64,000 bases of DNA from Ophiobolus disseminans (GCA_010093685.1 MU006221.1:487530-551529); one strand, 5' to 3'. Shown: positions 10,306 through 21,348, numbered from the stretch's first letter. Made by a program: numbers and translations. The notes: generated from the sequence alone by a model not told the origin.

Positions 10306-12171
10306 ATGGAAGGTCCAAATCTCTCTTCTACATGGCTTTCAAGTGCACCAAGTGGATACGCCAGCCCTGCTAGTCAGCGACTACTTCTCCTCACAGAGAG
10401 ACATACTTCCCTCTCTTCTACTTTGCTATTCATTGGTCTGTGCTGGGCGATCTGGCGATGTTGGAGATTTACTCTCTACCCCATGTTTCATCCTGATGAG
10501 CCAAAAGAATTACCCTACTTGATTCCATGTAAGCATTTATTTTGAGTATTTTTTCCCTCAAAGAAATTCAACATTCGCTAACAATTCTTTTCTTTAGTCA
10601 TAGGTGAGTAGCTTTAGAATCTTATGTCGTAATTCGACGTTTGATGAACAATTTCAAGGCCATGGCCGCGCCTTCTTCGACGATTCGAATGGTCTACTTG
10701 TTCGGGCCAGGCAAGTAGTGAACTGGACAATGAGTTGCTGTTTGCTGACGAGAACTTCCAGGAAACACTTTGCCACCAATGAGCCGTTTGCTCTGACGGC
10801 CTTCAATCACACTTTCTATGCAATCACTGATGCCAAGCAATCCGCCGAGGTTTATAAAAATACAACTGCCCTGTCTTTTGAGGAATTTGTCCAAACCTTG
10901 ATGAGGACCAACGGAAACGATGAAGAAACCATCAAAACTATCTACTCTCCTCTACCAACCGACAAGCCTGGTTTCCCTAACCCCGAAGGCCTCTCGTTGG
11001 GTGTCCTTGCTCAGCGCATGCATGTACATCAGCTCCACCCAGGAGAAAACATGGTGGTACTCCAAAAGAAGGCTCGAGACTGGATCAACACGCAACTTCA
11101 TTTCGATAGTCTTGCTAAACAATGCGGATATGTCACATCAAAAAGCTCAGATGCCATTCAACTTCCCCTGTACGAGTGGACATCAGATTACTTTGTCCGA
11201 CTGGGTCAGTACGTTTATTTTGGTGATGTGCTAGACCAAATCAATCCCAACTACGCAACTGACTACATTGTCTTCGATGAAGTCATCTGGAAGATGCTTT
11301 ATCGATATCCGAGCTTTTTGTGCCGGGACATGATTATGCCCCGCGACCGCATGATGGCGTCGTTGAGAGCTTATTTCCAAGTTCCCCCCGCGCAAAGAAG
11401 GGATCAGGCTGCCTGGATTATCAATGCTATGGAAGATGAAATGAGAGCCATAGGTGTGGATGATGAGAATCTTGCTATTGTTGTATTCCACCTCTACTTT
11501 GCGTAAGTTCCATTTCCTCCCACACATTCGATGGGGTATTAACATAACAAAGTATAAACACCAACGCACGCAAGACGTCCTTCTGGATGTTGACCCATCT
11601 CATGCGCAATCCAGCCTACCTGGAAGCTTTCCGTGCGGAGACGGCTCCAGCCTTCTGCGGCGACGAATTGGTGGACGTGACCTACATACAAGACGCAGCA
11701 AAATGTCCCCAGGTCGACGCGATCTGGCACGAGACTTTGAGAATGTCTGGATGGGCTGCATCGGTACGCTTGGTGACAGATGATGTTGTGATCGGCGGAA
11801 AACGGATGCGCCAGGGCAATCGCGCCATGGTGCCGCATCGTCTGCTACACTTCGACGAAGACGTATTTGGTGAGAACATTCAAGACTGGCGACCCGAACG
11901 GTGGCTTGACACCGAAGCTGGCCGCAAGCTCCCTAGCAGCCCGTCCTGGAGGCCTTTTGGTGGCGGCAAGACGAAGTGTAGCGGCAGATTTCTGGCCAAA
12001 TACTTTGTTACTGCTTTTGTGGCCACTATTCTGCGTCGTTTCGACATCGAGATGGTCGGCCAGCCGCGTATGCCAAAGCCTGATGTTGGCCGACCGGTTC
12101 TGGGCATTATCTCAGTCAAGGAGGGGGATGACTATATGGTCACAATCACCAAGAGAAAAGGCGCCAACTAG
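10306..12171 (+). CDS. Cytochrome P450 monooxygenase (second)
   Basis: Five exons: 10306-10528, 10598-10603, 10659-10710, 10762-11502 and 11553-12171, total 546 residues. Exon 2 is only 6 nt. It restores the conserved Pro-Phe-Ile-Gly-His words after the membrane anchor (YLIP-FIG-HGRAFF), and leaving it out removes two conserved residues. Intron 3 (10711-10761) starts with GCAAGT, a canonical GC-AG donor, and its removal gives the expected VRARKHFATNEPF. The anchor is at about residues 36-55, ExxR is E401-T-L-R404, PERF is present as RPERW, and the heme loop is F476-G-G-G-K-T-K-C483. It is not a close copy of the other P450 in this window. It is divergent from the 7TM gene and followed by a methyltransferase on the same strand. 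The GC-AG intron is open in frame, so retention would add 17 residues rather than truncate. Confidence 0.85.
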
Positions 12172-12486
12172 TCAGCAACGAAATGTAGTTGCAGTTTAGC
12201 TTCTTTCAAATATTGATTTCATGGTACTTAGCATCAAGTCTTAGTCGCCGATTTAGAATTGAAATCACTCCGAGTAAATTTTATTCGACACCAGGTTCCG
12301 CGCTCCATGTAGAACGACTCACCAATCTATGTGCTTTGCATTAGCGCAACGTTTGTGGCTCCGAGCGCTTGGGTGACCGTGGGTGACTTACATTTAGCCA
12401 TCGAATCACACAATGCATATGAGACCCGGCCGACATGCATCTTCGGTCTCCGAAACCTCAGTGCGTAGCGAAGCAAAGATGAATAC
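12172..12486. other. Short intergenic region before the methyltransferase
   Basis: About 315 bp. It holds the P450 3' end and the methyltransferase promoter. A direct repeat of GGGTGAC lies near 12370-12386. Nothing else is clear. Confidence 0.35.
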
Positions 12487-13509
12487 ATGATCAATCCTAC
12501 AACAATTAATAATACTGCCTTTGCAAATTATTCATTCTCTCTTGTCCTCGCGTACCTTTCCCGCCGGTTTCGATTTCCTGCCCAACGTCCAAGATTGGAT
12601 ATCAAACGTGGCGCCATGTCTCCAGCTTCTCTAACAAAGATCGAGCACAGTGCCTATTGGACGCCCAATATCACAAGTTTCAAAACCTCGGCTCGCCTGC
12701 ATCTGCAGCACTTTCTCGTGCAAAACACCCTCGGCTTTCTGCTGGACGAAGAAATCGAGAAGTCCATTACTGCCTCGTCGCCTTTGAGAGTTGCCGACCT
12801 AGGCTGTGGAAATGGTATCTGGTTGACTGAGCTGAGCTCTGAACTTTTGCGGAGGGGAATGCCGGCTCAGTTGGATGGCTATGACATCAATCCCGTCAAC
12901 TTTCCACATACAGTACATCTGCCCCCATCAGTAAGCCTGAAGAAGTTGGACATCCTACTCGAGGAATTGCCAAGCGACTTGCTAGGGACGTACGACATCG
13001 TACACGTGCAGGGCTTCACAAGCTTGGTTGTGAACTCCAATGTCACACCCTTGTTGTCCGTTGTATTAGCATTCTTAAAACCCGGAGGCTTTCTTCAATG
13101 GGTCGAGGTGCCAACAGACGACTTAGTGGTTGAGTCACCTTCCCCTACGACCACAAAGATCGCTTGCGAAAAGATCACTGAGAGCCTCAAGGGGATTGCT
13201 CAAGCCCAGGGAATCGTCGGTGATTGGGTGGCTTCACTCGACCAATGCCTCTTGACTCATTGCTTCGATTCCGTCCGCATGTATGCGAAGGAGAAGCGGC
13301 AACAGGACTTTCAGGCATGGACAGAAGATTATTTGATGGTTCTAGAGGAGCTTGCCCTTTTCTTCCCGTCTCGAAAACAGGATCCGCAGGCACCAATTAC
13401 GCGAGAGGCATGGGAGGAATTGTTTTCTGATGCTGTAGGCGAGACATTGCAGGGGGTTGTTGTACATCAAAGAAAACTCAGTATCGCTGTTGGGCGAAAA
13501 CCTACTTGA
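12487..13509 (+). CDS. SAM-dependent methyltransferase (LaeA/UMTA-like)
   Basis: Single exon, up to 340 residues. The class I methyltransferase motif I VADLGCGNG is at 102-110, an acidic motif II is within DGYDIN, and LKPGGFLQWVE is the motif IV/V region typical of the fungal LaeA-like family. The ATG at 12487 gives the longest frame, but the first 43 residues are not family-like, and the in-frame ATG at 12616 (MSPASLTKIEH) may be the real start. In clusters, these enzymes methylate oxygen or nitrogen on the metabolite; the founding member LaeA is a global regulator. Its position right after the second P450 and on the same strand favours a tailoring role. Confidence 0.82.
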   Translation: MINPTTINNTAFANYSFSLVLAYLSRRFRFPAQRPRLDIKRGAMSPASLTKIEHSAYWTPNITSFKTSARLHLQHFLVQNTLGFLLDEEIEKSITASSPLRVADLGCGNGIWLTELSSELLRRGMPAQLDGYDINPVNFPHTVHLPPSVSLKKLDILLEELPSDLLGTYDIVHVQGFTSLVVNSNVTPLLSVVLAFLKPGGFLQWVEVPTDDLVVESPSPTTTKIACEKITESLKGIAQAQGIVGDWVASLDQCLLTHCFDSVRMYAKEKRQQDFQAWTEDYLMVLEELALFFPSRKQDPQAPITREAWEELFSDAVGETLQGVVVHQRKLSIAVGRKPT

Positions 13510-13780
13510 CGTCTCAATCTGCCTGGTTTGCGAAAAATACTTGGCGGATGCAGAGGCATGTAGCGATTGAGTAAACAAGAGTGTGGTATTTGCAAGCCAG
13601 CATCAATGTGCGCTCCGTTCTTGGTCGTTGTTTGGAAGATTAATTTAATAATGTGCACATGATATTACCTTCGAGAGATCATAACGTAGCAATGAAGACA
13701 CTCTCCATTGCTTTGCGTCGCTGCTTAAAATGCAATGGCCTTGAAAGCGCGATGGATGATTCCGAGCAGCAGCTGAAGAG

Positions 13781-13796
13781 TGTCAACGGGTTGACA
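13781..13796. repeat. Inverted repeat TGTCAAC-GG-GTTGACA
   Basis: Perfect 7-bp arms with a 2-bp spacer, overlapping the stop codon of the RTA1-like gene (13783-13785). It could form a small hairpin at the 3' end; significance is unclear. Confidence 0.25.
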
Positions 13797-15118
13797 CGGA
13801 CCCACAGCGACTCTGGCAGTTAATTGCACTCTCAAAGTCTCTCGAGCCAGTCTCATGACTTAAAGGAGGATCTTTCAATTGTGCACAAATCGTTTTCTTG
13901 CTCAAGTAGAAGCCAAGAAACGTAGGAGGTAGATGTAGTGCGGGCGAAATGAGGGCGAACAGTATGACAATCCCTACATGATTGTTAGCAAACTTTCAAG
14001 TGGAAAACACATGATTCGCTCATACCTAATATCGGAACAACGTCGAACACCCACATGGGCTGCTCACGATCCGTGACGTAGCCGTTGTGTTCAGCATCGA
14101 ATGGCTCTAGGAGGCGGAGAAAGGTACGGATCTGGAAAAAGGTCAGTCTACCAAGCTGCTTACCGGGAAGCTACGATGTCTCACCATAAGCGCTATGGTT
14201 GACAAATTCACCGTCCATACGAGTCCATTCCAGTTCGCCCCAGGCCGCGCTGCAAAAGGAAGAGTCCTATTGACCCACCGATAACCAACGAAGGCAAAGC
14301 GTATGCCCACGACGGCGAAAAGTCCAAGAACTCCCATTTGGGTCGCGAAGCCAATCTTGAGCACCCCAAGTCCTACGTCATTTAATTATGATGCCCCGTC
14401 TGCATCTGGCAGTGTAACGTGGCGATCCATCGCAACGGTCATGATGGTGCTGCCAGCTAGCTGGACTCAAGCGGCGCCTAGACTGAGCATGACAAAAATG
14501 GGCCCGAGGAAGCGGGCAGGAAACCAGAGGAGCTAGATTCGTCGATCTCCCGGTGGTGTTACCCACACAACAATTCGTCCAAATGTAACATGACATGTAA
14601 TAGCCAGCAAGGAAGGAGCTATTCTGATGAACAGCGTCAGCATAGTTCTCTCCTGGGACGTTCGAGAGCATACAAAAGGGCCATGTAGCCTGTCATAAAG
14701 GCCACAACTCGCGAGTGTGGAAGAGGATCGGCCTTTACCCGTTTCCCATCTTTGTCGAAAGTATAATCGGATGTGTACACTTCTCTTAACATCACAGACT
14801 TAACCCTAGCTGCAAGCCCCGCGATTTCAACTGCGTTCTTTGTTAGTTGAGACGAAACACCCAGAAGCAGGAGACTACACACCTAGCAAGCCCAAGTACA
14901 ATGACCAAAGAAGCCATGATCGATGACGTCGACGCAAGAATAGACATATATGCACGACCGTGATAAGTGTGAAGATAGTGACCCCAAACGAAGCGACAGG
15001 TAGCCTGGGTTCGTAAGGGTACAGATGATAGGCATCAAGGTCCACTATGAATCCGTCAATAAACGTACTACTAAATGACAACAGAATAGATACCACTCGA
15101 GAGAATCGGGAAGGACAT
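13783..15118 (-). pseudogene. RTA1-like multi-pass membrane protein, probably broken in the middle
   Basis: The ends look intact. Exon 1 (15118-15094) and exon 2 (from 15044) join to MSFPILSSVDLDAYHLYPYEP, followed by a helix with VVHICLF and, after intron 2, LVEIAGLAAR, the usual RTA1 start. At the 3' end, LMIRTFLRLLEPFD, REQPMWVFD and ISPALHLP match the conserved C-terminal RTA1 words across two good introns, ending at 13783. The middle (about 14380-14790) does not read through: the frame closes with TGA near 14635, and around 14480-14560 the LGPIFVML helix lies one base out of frame and is followed by TGA and TAA codons. RTA1-like proteins have seven helices and act in lipid translocation or drug resistance; in a cluster they may export the product. 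I could not find a splice pattern that rescues the middle, so it is called a pseudogene with caution. Confidence 0.5.
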
Positions 15119-16000
15119 TATTGAAGTCGGGCTGCGGCGAAAGCAGTATTAAGAGCACGAAATTGAAGAACAGACGGGCAAGTATAAGGGAGCTCGGGAA
15201 AATACCTTCCCCTGTCCAAAACAACCTAGAGGCATGATCATATCAATGCGCCGTCAAAGGTGTCTAATCAACATCTCGTCTTTGCGCATTGCGATTAATC
15301 GATCCTGTCCTGTTAATTAGCGCTGACACTGAGGCGCGGCGCAGCTACCAACGCGATGGAACCTGTGCCTCACTGTAAGCGCTGCACAGACAGATAATGC
15401 GTTAACCATGAGAGATTCTGTGCATCGCATATTGGCTGCATCGTAGTGATGGATGGAATGACGGTTGCTGCTTGCACTTAATTTGCACCGGAACCTCACA
15501 AATGCTTCCGATGAAGGTACAGCGCTAAACTCAACGAGGCGATGTCGGGCCGACATGGAGGAAATGTAAATCAACGATGCAGCTGAAGGACGCCGCGCAG
15601 GAGAACTAGAATGACTATACTCTGCTTTATCCTGTCTCGCAGTGTGCCACTTCGGACTTTCGGTTGGCAATTTGCGACTACGATTACCGCGACATGACCG
15701 GAAGAGTGATGTCATCATATGACCAGCGAATTTCTCGTCGCGAGCGCCGCGACCTCAGAAACAAATGACGGTATGGAAGGTGTCGTGCAAAGTTGGAGAA
15801 TAATGATAAAAAAAAGATCAGTATATGTGAAAGCTGGCGTTTGAGGAGTCACCATACATTACCTCACGCTTGCATATTTCTGTGGAGCGGCCAAGATAGG
15901 CAATGACGTGCACACCATGTGGGTATAAACAACGAACCTCCATCGACTGCACCAACTTCATAACACGGACTGGTCGTTCTACGGTCAACTCTACTCACAA
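15119..16000. other. Intergenic boundary of the tailoring cluster
   Basis: About 880 bp between the divergent RTA1-like gene and the alpha-glucosidase. The minus-strand frame 15317-15718 has random composition. It marks the likely right border of the metabolite cluster and holds the alpha-glucosidase promoter. Confidence 0.4.
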
Positions 16001-17921
16001 ATGGCAACAAAAAAGGATCTCTACGTCGGCACCGACAAGCATCGATGGTGGAAAGAGGCTGTCGTATATCAGGTCTGTACAGCTTCGCAAAGCCTCCACA
16101 CATCGACGTTGACGACAACAGATATACCCAGCTTCGTTCCTCGACACAAATGGTGACGGATGGGGCGATATTCCTGGAATAACTCAAAAGCTCGACTACC
16201 TTCAAGACCTGGGCGTCGATGTGATATGGGTATCACCGATCTACAAGTCGCCACAAGCCGATATGGGCTACGATATCGCCAATTATGAAGACATTGACCC
16301 CTCGTACGGCACTCTAGCCGATGTCGACAACTTGATTGCAGAGCTGAAGAAGCGCAACATGAAGCTCGTGATGGATCTCGTCGTGAACCATACCTCAGAG
16401 GAGCACGCCTGGTTCCTCGACTCTCGCTCATCCAAAACATCATCCAAGCGCGACTGGTACATCTGGAAACCAGCCAAGTACGATGCGGACGGGAACCGCC
16501 AGCCACCCAACAATTGGGCTCAGATCTTGGGCGAAGCAAACTCAGCATGGACATGGGACGAAGAGACGCAGGAATACTACCTCTCCCTATTTACGCCGGA
16601 ACAACCGGACCTAAACTGGCAGAGTAATTCCGTCCGTGCGGCAGTACACGATGTCTTACGCTTTTGGCTCGATCGCGGATGCTCTGGGTTTCGCATGGAC
16701 GTCATCAACCTGATCTCCAAAGTGCAGACCTTCGTCGACGCAGAAGTTGTCGTAAAAGACAACAAATACCAACCCGGTGATAAATACTATGCCAACGGGC
16801 CACGTCTCCACGAATGGCTTAAGGAGCTAAATCGAGACGTCCTGAGCAAATACGACACCCTAACCGTCGGCGAAATGCCTTTCGTCCGCGACGAAGATGA
16901 AATCATGCGCGTGGTCGGCGCCGAAAGCTCCGAGTTAAACATGATCTTCTCCTTCGACCTCGTTGATATCGACAACGTACCTGGAGATTTCAAATTCACA
17001 CTGCACCCGTGGGATGCCACGGATCTTAAGCGCATCGTAAATCGCCTGCAGCGCCTTATGCTCGAGCGCGACGGTTGGAACTCACTCTTCGTCGAGAACC
17101 ACGACCAGCCACGCAGCGTCAGTCGCTACACGGACGATAGCGACGAGTACCGCGAATACGGCGCCAAGCTGCTCGCGCTCATGCAAACCACGCTCGCAGG
17201 CACACTCTACGTCTACCAGGGGGAAGAACTCGGTATGCGGAACGTACCTGAATCATGGGACGAAAGTGAATACAAAGACGTCGAATCGATTAATTTCTTC
17301 AAGAAGTTCGTATTCCTATATCCTACATCCAACATCCCCGTTCCTCACAACCACTAACACCTCACAAGATACCACACTCTCTACCCAAACAGCGAAGAGA
17401 AACAAGCTCTGGCACGCAGGATTATGAACAAAAAAGCCCGCGACAACGCCCGCACACCCGTCCAATGGACCTCCGCCCCGCACGCGGGGTTCACATCTTC
17501 CGACTCAAAGCCCTGGATGCGTGTAAATGACGACTACATTGCCGTCAACGCACAGCAGCAACTCTCGCACCCCAACCCGTCGCCCGGCACATTCTCCGTG
17601 CACGCCTTCTGGCGCCGCGCGCTCGCGAATCGCAAGCGGCACGCCGACGTTTTCGTGTATGGAGACTTTGAAATGCTGGATATGTCGCATAAGAGCGTTG
17701 TAGCTTTTCGGCGCTGGAGTGAGGATGAGGAGTTTGTTACGGTGCTGAACTTTAGTAGGGAGGAGGTTATTTGGGGCGGATTGGGGAGCCTAGAGGTTAA
17801 AACGTGGGTGGGCGGGAATTATGATGAGGATGGACTTAAGGAGAGGAAGGTGGGAAGGGGTGTGGACGTTGAGTTGCGAGCTTGGGAAGGGGTACTGGGG
17901 AGTGTTGCGAGGGAGGTCTAA
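16001..17921 (+). CDS. Intracellular alpha-glucosidase (GH13, maltase/isomaltase type)
   Basis: Three exons (16001-16072, 16122-17305, 17369-17921) give 602 residues with no signal peptide, close to yeast maltase length. The (beta/alpha)8 GH13 motifs are complete: DLVVNHTS, GFRMDV with nucleophile D217, VGEMPF with acid/base E275, and VENHDQPR with D352. Spacing matches the yeast enzymes. The residue after the nucleophile is Val, which in yeast and bacterial relatives goes with alpha-1,6 (isomaltose) preference, while Thr, Ala or Gly go with alpha-1,4; this specificity is inference. The enzyme would hydrolyse imported di- and oligosaccharides to glucose in the cytosol. No sugar transporter lies next to it, unlike a classic MAL locus; a MAL-like Zn2Cys6 gene lies 7 kb away. 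Confidence 0.9.
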
Positions 17922-18651
17922 GGGCATCAGATGATATGGAATGGCGTTGATAGGGATTGATTGAGTGCCTGGGGTATCATCTCGTGACCTGTCACAAAGT
18001 GTTGCGGTGTAGAAACAGCGCATATGCAGGAAGAATTGATAGATTGAACTGAGGTTGTATTGGGTGAAGCTACAAACAGTAGATATTCGTGAATGGCTGT
18101 GGACAGCGCTAGCTCAATGTAGGTAGTTGCATCTCGCTTACCGTAAAGGTGAGGTGCGATTGCTAACAAGGGAAGAGAGACTCTAAACCGTGACACAAAA
18201 TGCAATTCCATCTGCGAGTGGTGATTAAGCAGCGAAAAAAAGATATTGTCAAGTGAAAACTGTTCCTAGATAAGACACGTATATCTATAGGTAGAAGACA
18301 AGTGTCTCTCACCTATCTTTGGACGTATCAAAATCTGAAGCGGTACCTCAAGGTGAAGTGAAGGTGATGTGCAACTGAAATCAAGGCGACCTTAATCAAG
18401 CAAATTGAAGGGTACTAGTCTTCCCACCAACTCCAACACGGGATCAAGACTACAACACACGCCCAAAAAGATACGGATTTAAATACACTGCCCAACTGAA
18501 TCATGCCTCAACAGACACGTTCAAAGCCTCGCCACGGGAAACAGAAGGTCGATGATGCACAAGAGAGTCCCGCCCAAGCGGCTGCAGCAACGTCAGCCCA
18601 ACCGAGGCCGACGTACACACGCGCAGCACTTGAGCAGTTACGCCGGAAAGA
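17922..18651. other. Intergenic, possible upstream exon
   Basis: About 730 bp. A frame starting with ATG at 18503 (MPQQTRSKPRHG...) runs into the next gene in a different frame and might be a first exon or 5' leader, but no splice join to it was found. Confidence 0.3.
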
Positions 18652-19849
18652 ATGCAAGAGTACTCCGCCCTACCGACTTTCGACCCTGCCATCTCCTCTC
18701 ACCTTCCTATCGACTATGAAACGATCGAGAGCGGTTCAAACACCATGTGCAACATGCGACTGAAGGTTGGCGTGAGCAACGGCGAATTTACCGATGGGTT
18801 GGCGGTCTACCTCTGCATCAGTGGCGAAGGCAGCAACCAAATCACATTGAACTGCGACGACACAGTACACAAGTTCAGTCTCAACAACCTTGTTATGGTT
18901 CAACCCGAGCTACCATTCAACAAACTCTGCCCGACGGTGACCGATCCCAAGATCAATTCTGATGCCGAGAGGCAGAGGCTCAGGGCGTATGCATGCTATC
19001 TCTTCCTTTGTGCGGGTCATATCTAGACTCTCGAGTCCTACGGTCGTTTTGAAGACAATCTGAAATACGCACTCACTTAGATTAGGAGGGAGAACGATGG
19101 CCCAGTGCGAACTGCACGCCAGAAGAAAGCGATGTAACGGAATCAATCGGAACTGTCTCATATAAGTGTCCAACCTCCCGACCGTCCAGTGGGCAAGTCG
19201 GATGGCCATGTGCATCGGGAAAGGCCAGCAACGCCCCTAGTCATGAAGCAAGAACGTGAGAGATCTCATGGCTTGATCGACAAGCCACTGCGCCGCAAGA
19301 GAATTCCTGAGATGGGTTCGGATCATGAGGCCGATGAGCGTAAGTACTACACCGCAGTACATCTCATTGTACGCTGCTAATACCCAACAGCGCCACACAA
19401 GAAGAAATCGTCAAACAACGTCGTAAGATATAGCTCTTTGCCAATTCAGCCGTCACACGATATGCTAATCTTCCTAGATCGTGCAACTTCGCCAAATGCA
19501 GGACAAGACCACCGCTGACATCGTTGCGATCATCGACAAAGAGCTTGCTTCTCACACTAGGTCTACACATGAGTTACAGACCAAGCTCGCGCAGCAAGCC
19601 ACTGAGATTGGCAAACTTAAGGAGCAACTCACGGCGGACACGGCTGCGGATCAAGATTGGAGTGAGAGGGCTAAAGCAGGCAACCGCGAGATTGACGAAC
19701 TTCGATTAGAGAACGACAAGCTTCAAACTGCAAGGCGAGAAGGCATGTTGAAGATCGCAGGTCTAGAAGACGAAGTGGAGAACGAGAAAGCTGCAAAAGA
19801 GACAGCTTTGAAGAGGGAAGCGGCGTCGGATAAAAAATGGAAGAAGTAG
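18652..19849 (+). CDS. Uncharacterised protein with C-terminal coiled coil
   Basis: Tentative four-exon model: 18652-18986, 19167-19339, 19391-19422, 19478-19849, total 303 residues with all phases matching. The last two introns have good sites (GTAAGT..CAG, and GTAAGA..CTAG with a GCTAAT branch point). The first intron (180 nt, ending TATAAG) is long for this genome and less certain. The N-terminal 110 residues are a possible beta-rich domain with no recognised family. The middle is basic and polar (RERPATP, LRRKRIPEMG, PHKKKSS), which could be a nuclear signal. The last 120 residues form a strong heptad coiled coil (ELQTKLAQQATEIGKLKEQL and on). No function can be assigned. The start codon may be further upstream. 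Confidence 0.5.
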
Positions 19850-20160
19850 ACGGATGACATTGCAGAGTGCAGTGGAGCGAAAGACTGAACCGCTCGGACA
19901 TTGCATCCTTCCAATCTTGGAATGCGGGGGCGGGGCTGAAGTCTTGGCGTCTAAAGGCGCCTAACGTGCATCTAGCTGCACTTGGATAGTCTCCAATTGC
20001 GGGACTTGTTTGTGTGAGAGTGAGGGTGAGACATTCACGCTCACCACAAATCTCACAGTCGGCCAATATAGAGGTCGTTACACAAAACAGATAATTTTCC
20101 ACTTCAAAACCTTGTACCACCCACACCACACCGCAGAGCACCCATCATCACTCAAGCAAG
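19850..20160. other. Short intergenic region
   Basis: About 310 bp containing the 3' end of the coiled-coil gene and the promoter of the BTB gene. No clear motif was seen. Confidence 0.35.
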
Positions 20161-20937
20161 ATGGAGAACCTCGACTCAATCGGCGAAGCACTAGCGGAGC
20201 TCACTGCGAAGTATAGTGGATACGTTCAGGACAAGCGCAACAACGGCAGCATGGACGTTCACAAATCTGCAGCAGATGCGCAAGATGCAGCCTCGAATCA
20301 CACCACGACTTCCACGACTAGGTATCCCAACATCATGATCCTTGACATCGGAGGCCGTATCTTCAAGGTCTCTCGCATTACACTCCTCGAGTCCGGCCTC
20401 TTCCGCCACCAGATGTCCAACCGCTTCACCTGGGAACCCGAGGCCGACGGCTCATATTTCCTTGACGCGGACCCTGATCTATTCGAACATCTACTCCGCT
20501 TCATGCGCCGACCAAACATCTTCCCTCTGTTCTACACCACATGCACAGGCTTCGACTACGACCTATACAACCGTCTCGAAAACGAGGCCGAGTACTTTCA
20601 AATTGAAGCTCTTCACACGTGGCTCATGGAGAAGAGATACCTCAGGGCCGTAATGCTGCACAGATATCAGCCTCAAACCCGCACCCTCGACGACCTGAGC
20701 CCCGAGAAGGCCCCAATCAGTGAAACTGAAGATATGCACATGCTGCCGCGCGTCAAACAAGTCTACATCTGTCCTCGCGGGATCGGAGTCCATCGCGGAG
20801 AACCGGATAAGTGTGGTCGTGCATGCCACGAGGCGCAGGGTGACAATGATGATGAGTTCGAGGAAGTGCTATACACCGAAGTTGTGAGTGTGAGGAAGGA
20901 GGTGGAGTTCATTGGCTCGGTCTGCAGGCTCGAATGA
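20161..20937 (+). CDS. BTB/POZ-domain protein (potassium-channel T1/KCTD type)
   Basis: Intronless, 258 residues. After a polar N-terminus, the BTB fold starts at about residue 57 with IMILDIGGRIFKVSR, continues with LLESGLFRHQM and the FLDADPDLFEHLLRFMR segment, and ends near 155. This is the T1/KCTD-like subtype found in many fungal proteins. The C-terminal part has Cys/His residues (YICPRGIGVH, KCGRACHE) that might bind metal, but no known finger pattern. BTB proteins of this type often act as adaptors for cullin-3 ubiquitin ligases or as oligomerisation modules. The neighbours give no further hint. Confidence 0.8.
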   Translation: MENLDSIGEALAELTAKYSGYVQDKRNNGSMDVHKSAADAQDAASNHTTTSTTRYPNIMILDIGGRIFKVSRITLLESGLFRHQMSNRFTWEPEADGSYFLDADPDLFEHLLRFMRRPNIFPLFYTTCTGFDYDLYNRLENEAEYFQIEALHTWLMEKRYLRAVMLHRYQPQTRTLDDLSPEKAPISETEDMHMLPRVKQVYICPRGIGVHRGEPDKCGRACHEAQGDNDDEFEEVLYTEVVSVRKEVEFIGSVCRLE

Positions 20938-21348
20938 GGGCTGGACCCAATAGCATGCAGGAGTTGATATCAGTTCGAAAGGCGCTATGCAACTGGATCA
21001 GCTAAGGGAAGTTTGATGTATAAAAGTTAGCATCTTATGCCAGATCGGTCTATGCATTGAATCGTTGATTATCCTACAACCGCTTTCAATCGTTCATCAT
21101 TTCACAACCGAACGAGACTATGTCTCACAACATCGCTCTGGAATCCGTCTCTTTCAGCCTTCTTCAGGTACTGATCGTCGAGTCGCCCGTGGCCATCAAA
21201 TTCGCACTTTCTCTGTTTCCGGCACACAACCTCATAACTCGCATTCTCGACCACTCGTGCAAATCGTTGATGAAATATGCGCCTGGAGGTGCCCGGCAGC
21301 ACACCAGATCTGGTTGTTACAAAAATAGGTCTAAGTATTGTCTCGACT
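20938..21348. other. Convergent 3' region
   Basis: About 410 bp between the ends of the BTB gene (+) and the glycosyltransferase gene (-). The short plus-strand frames are unconvincing. Confidence 0.35.

Noticed and set aside
15317..15718. 133-residue minus-strand frame
   Set aside because: Random composition with many Arg and Ser and no similarity to any family; lies in a promoter region.
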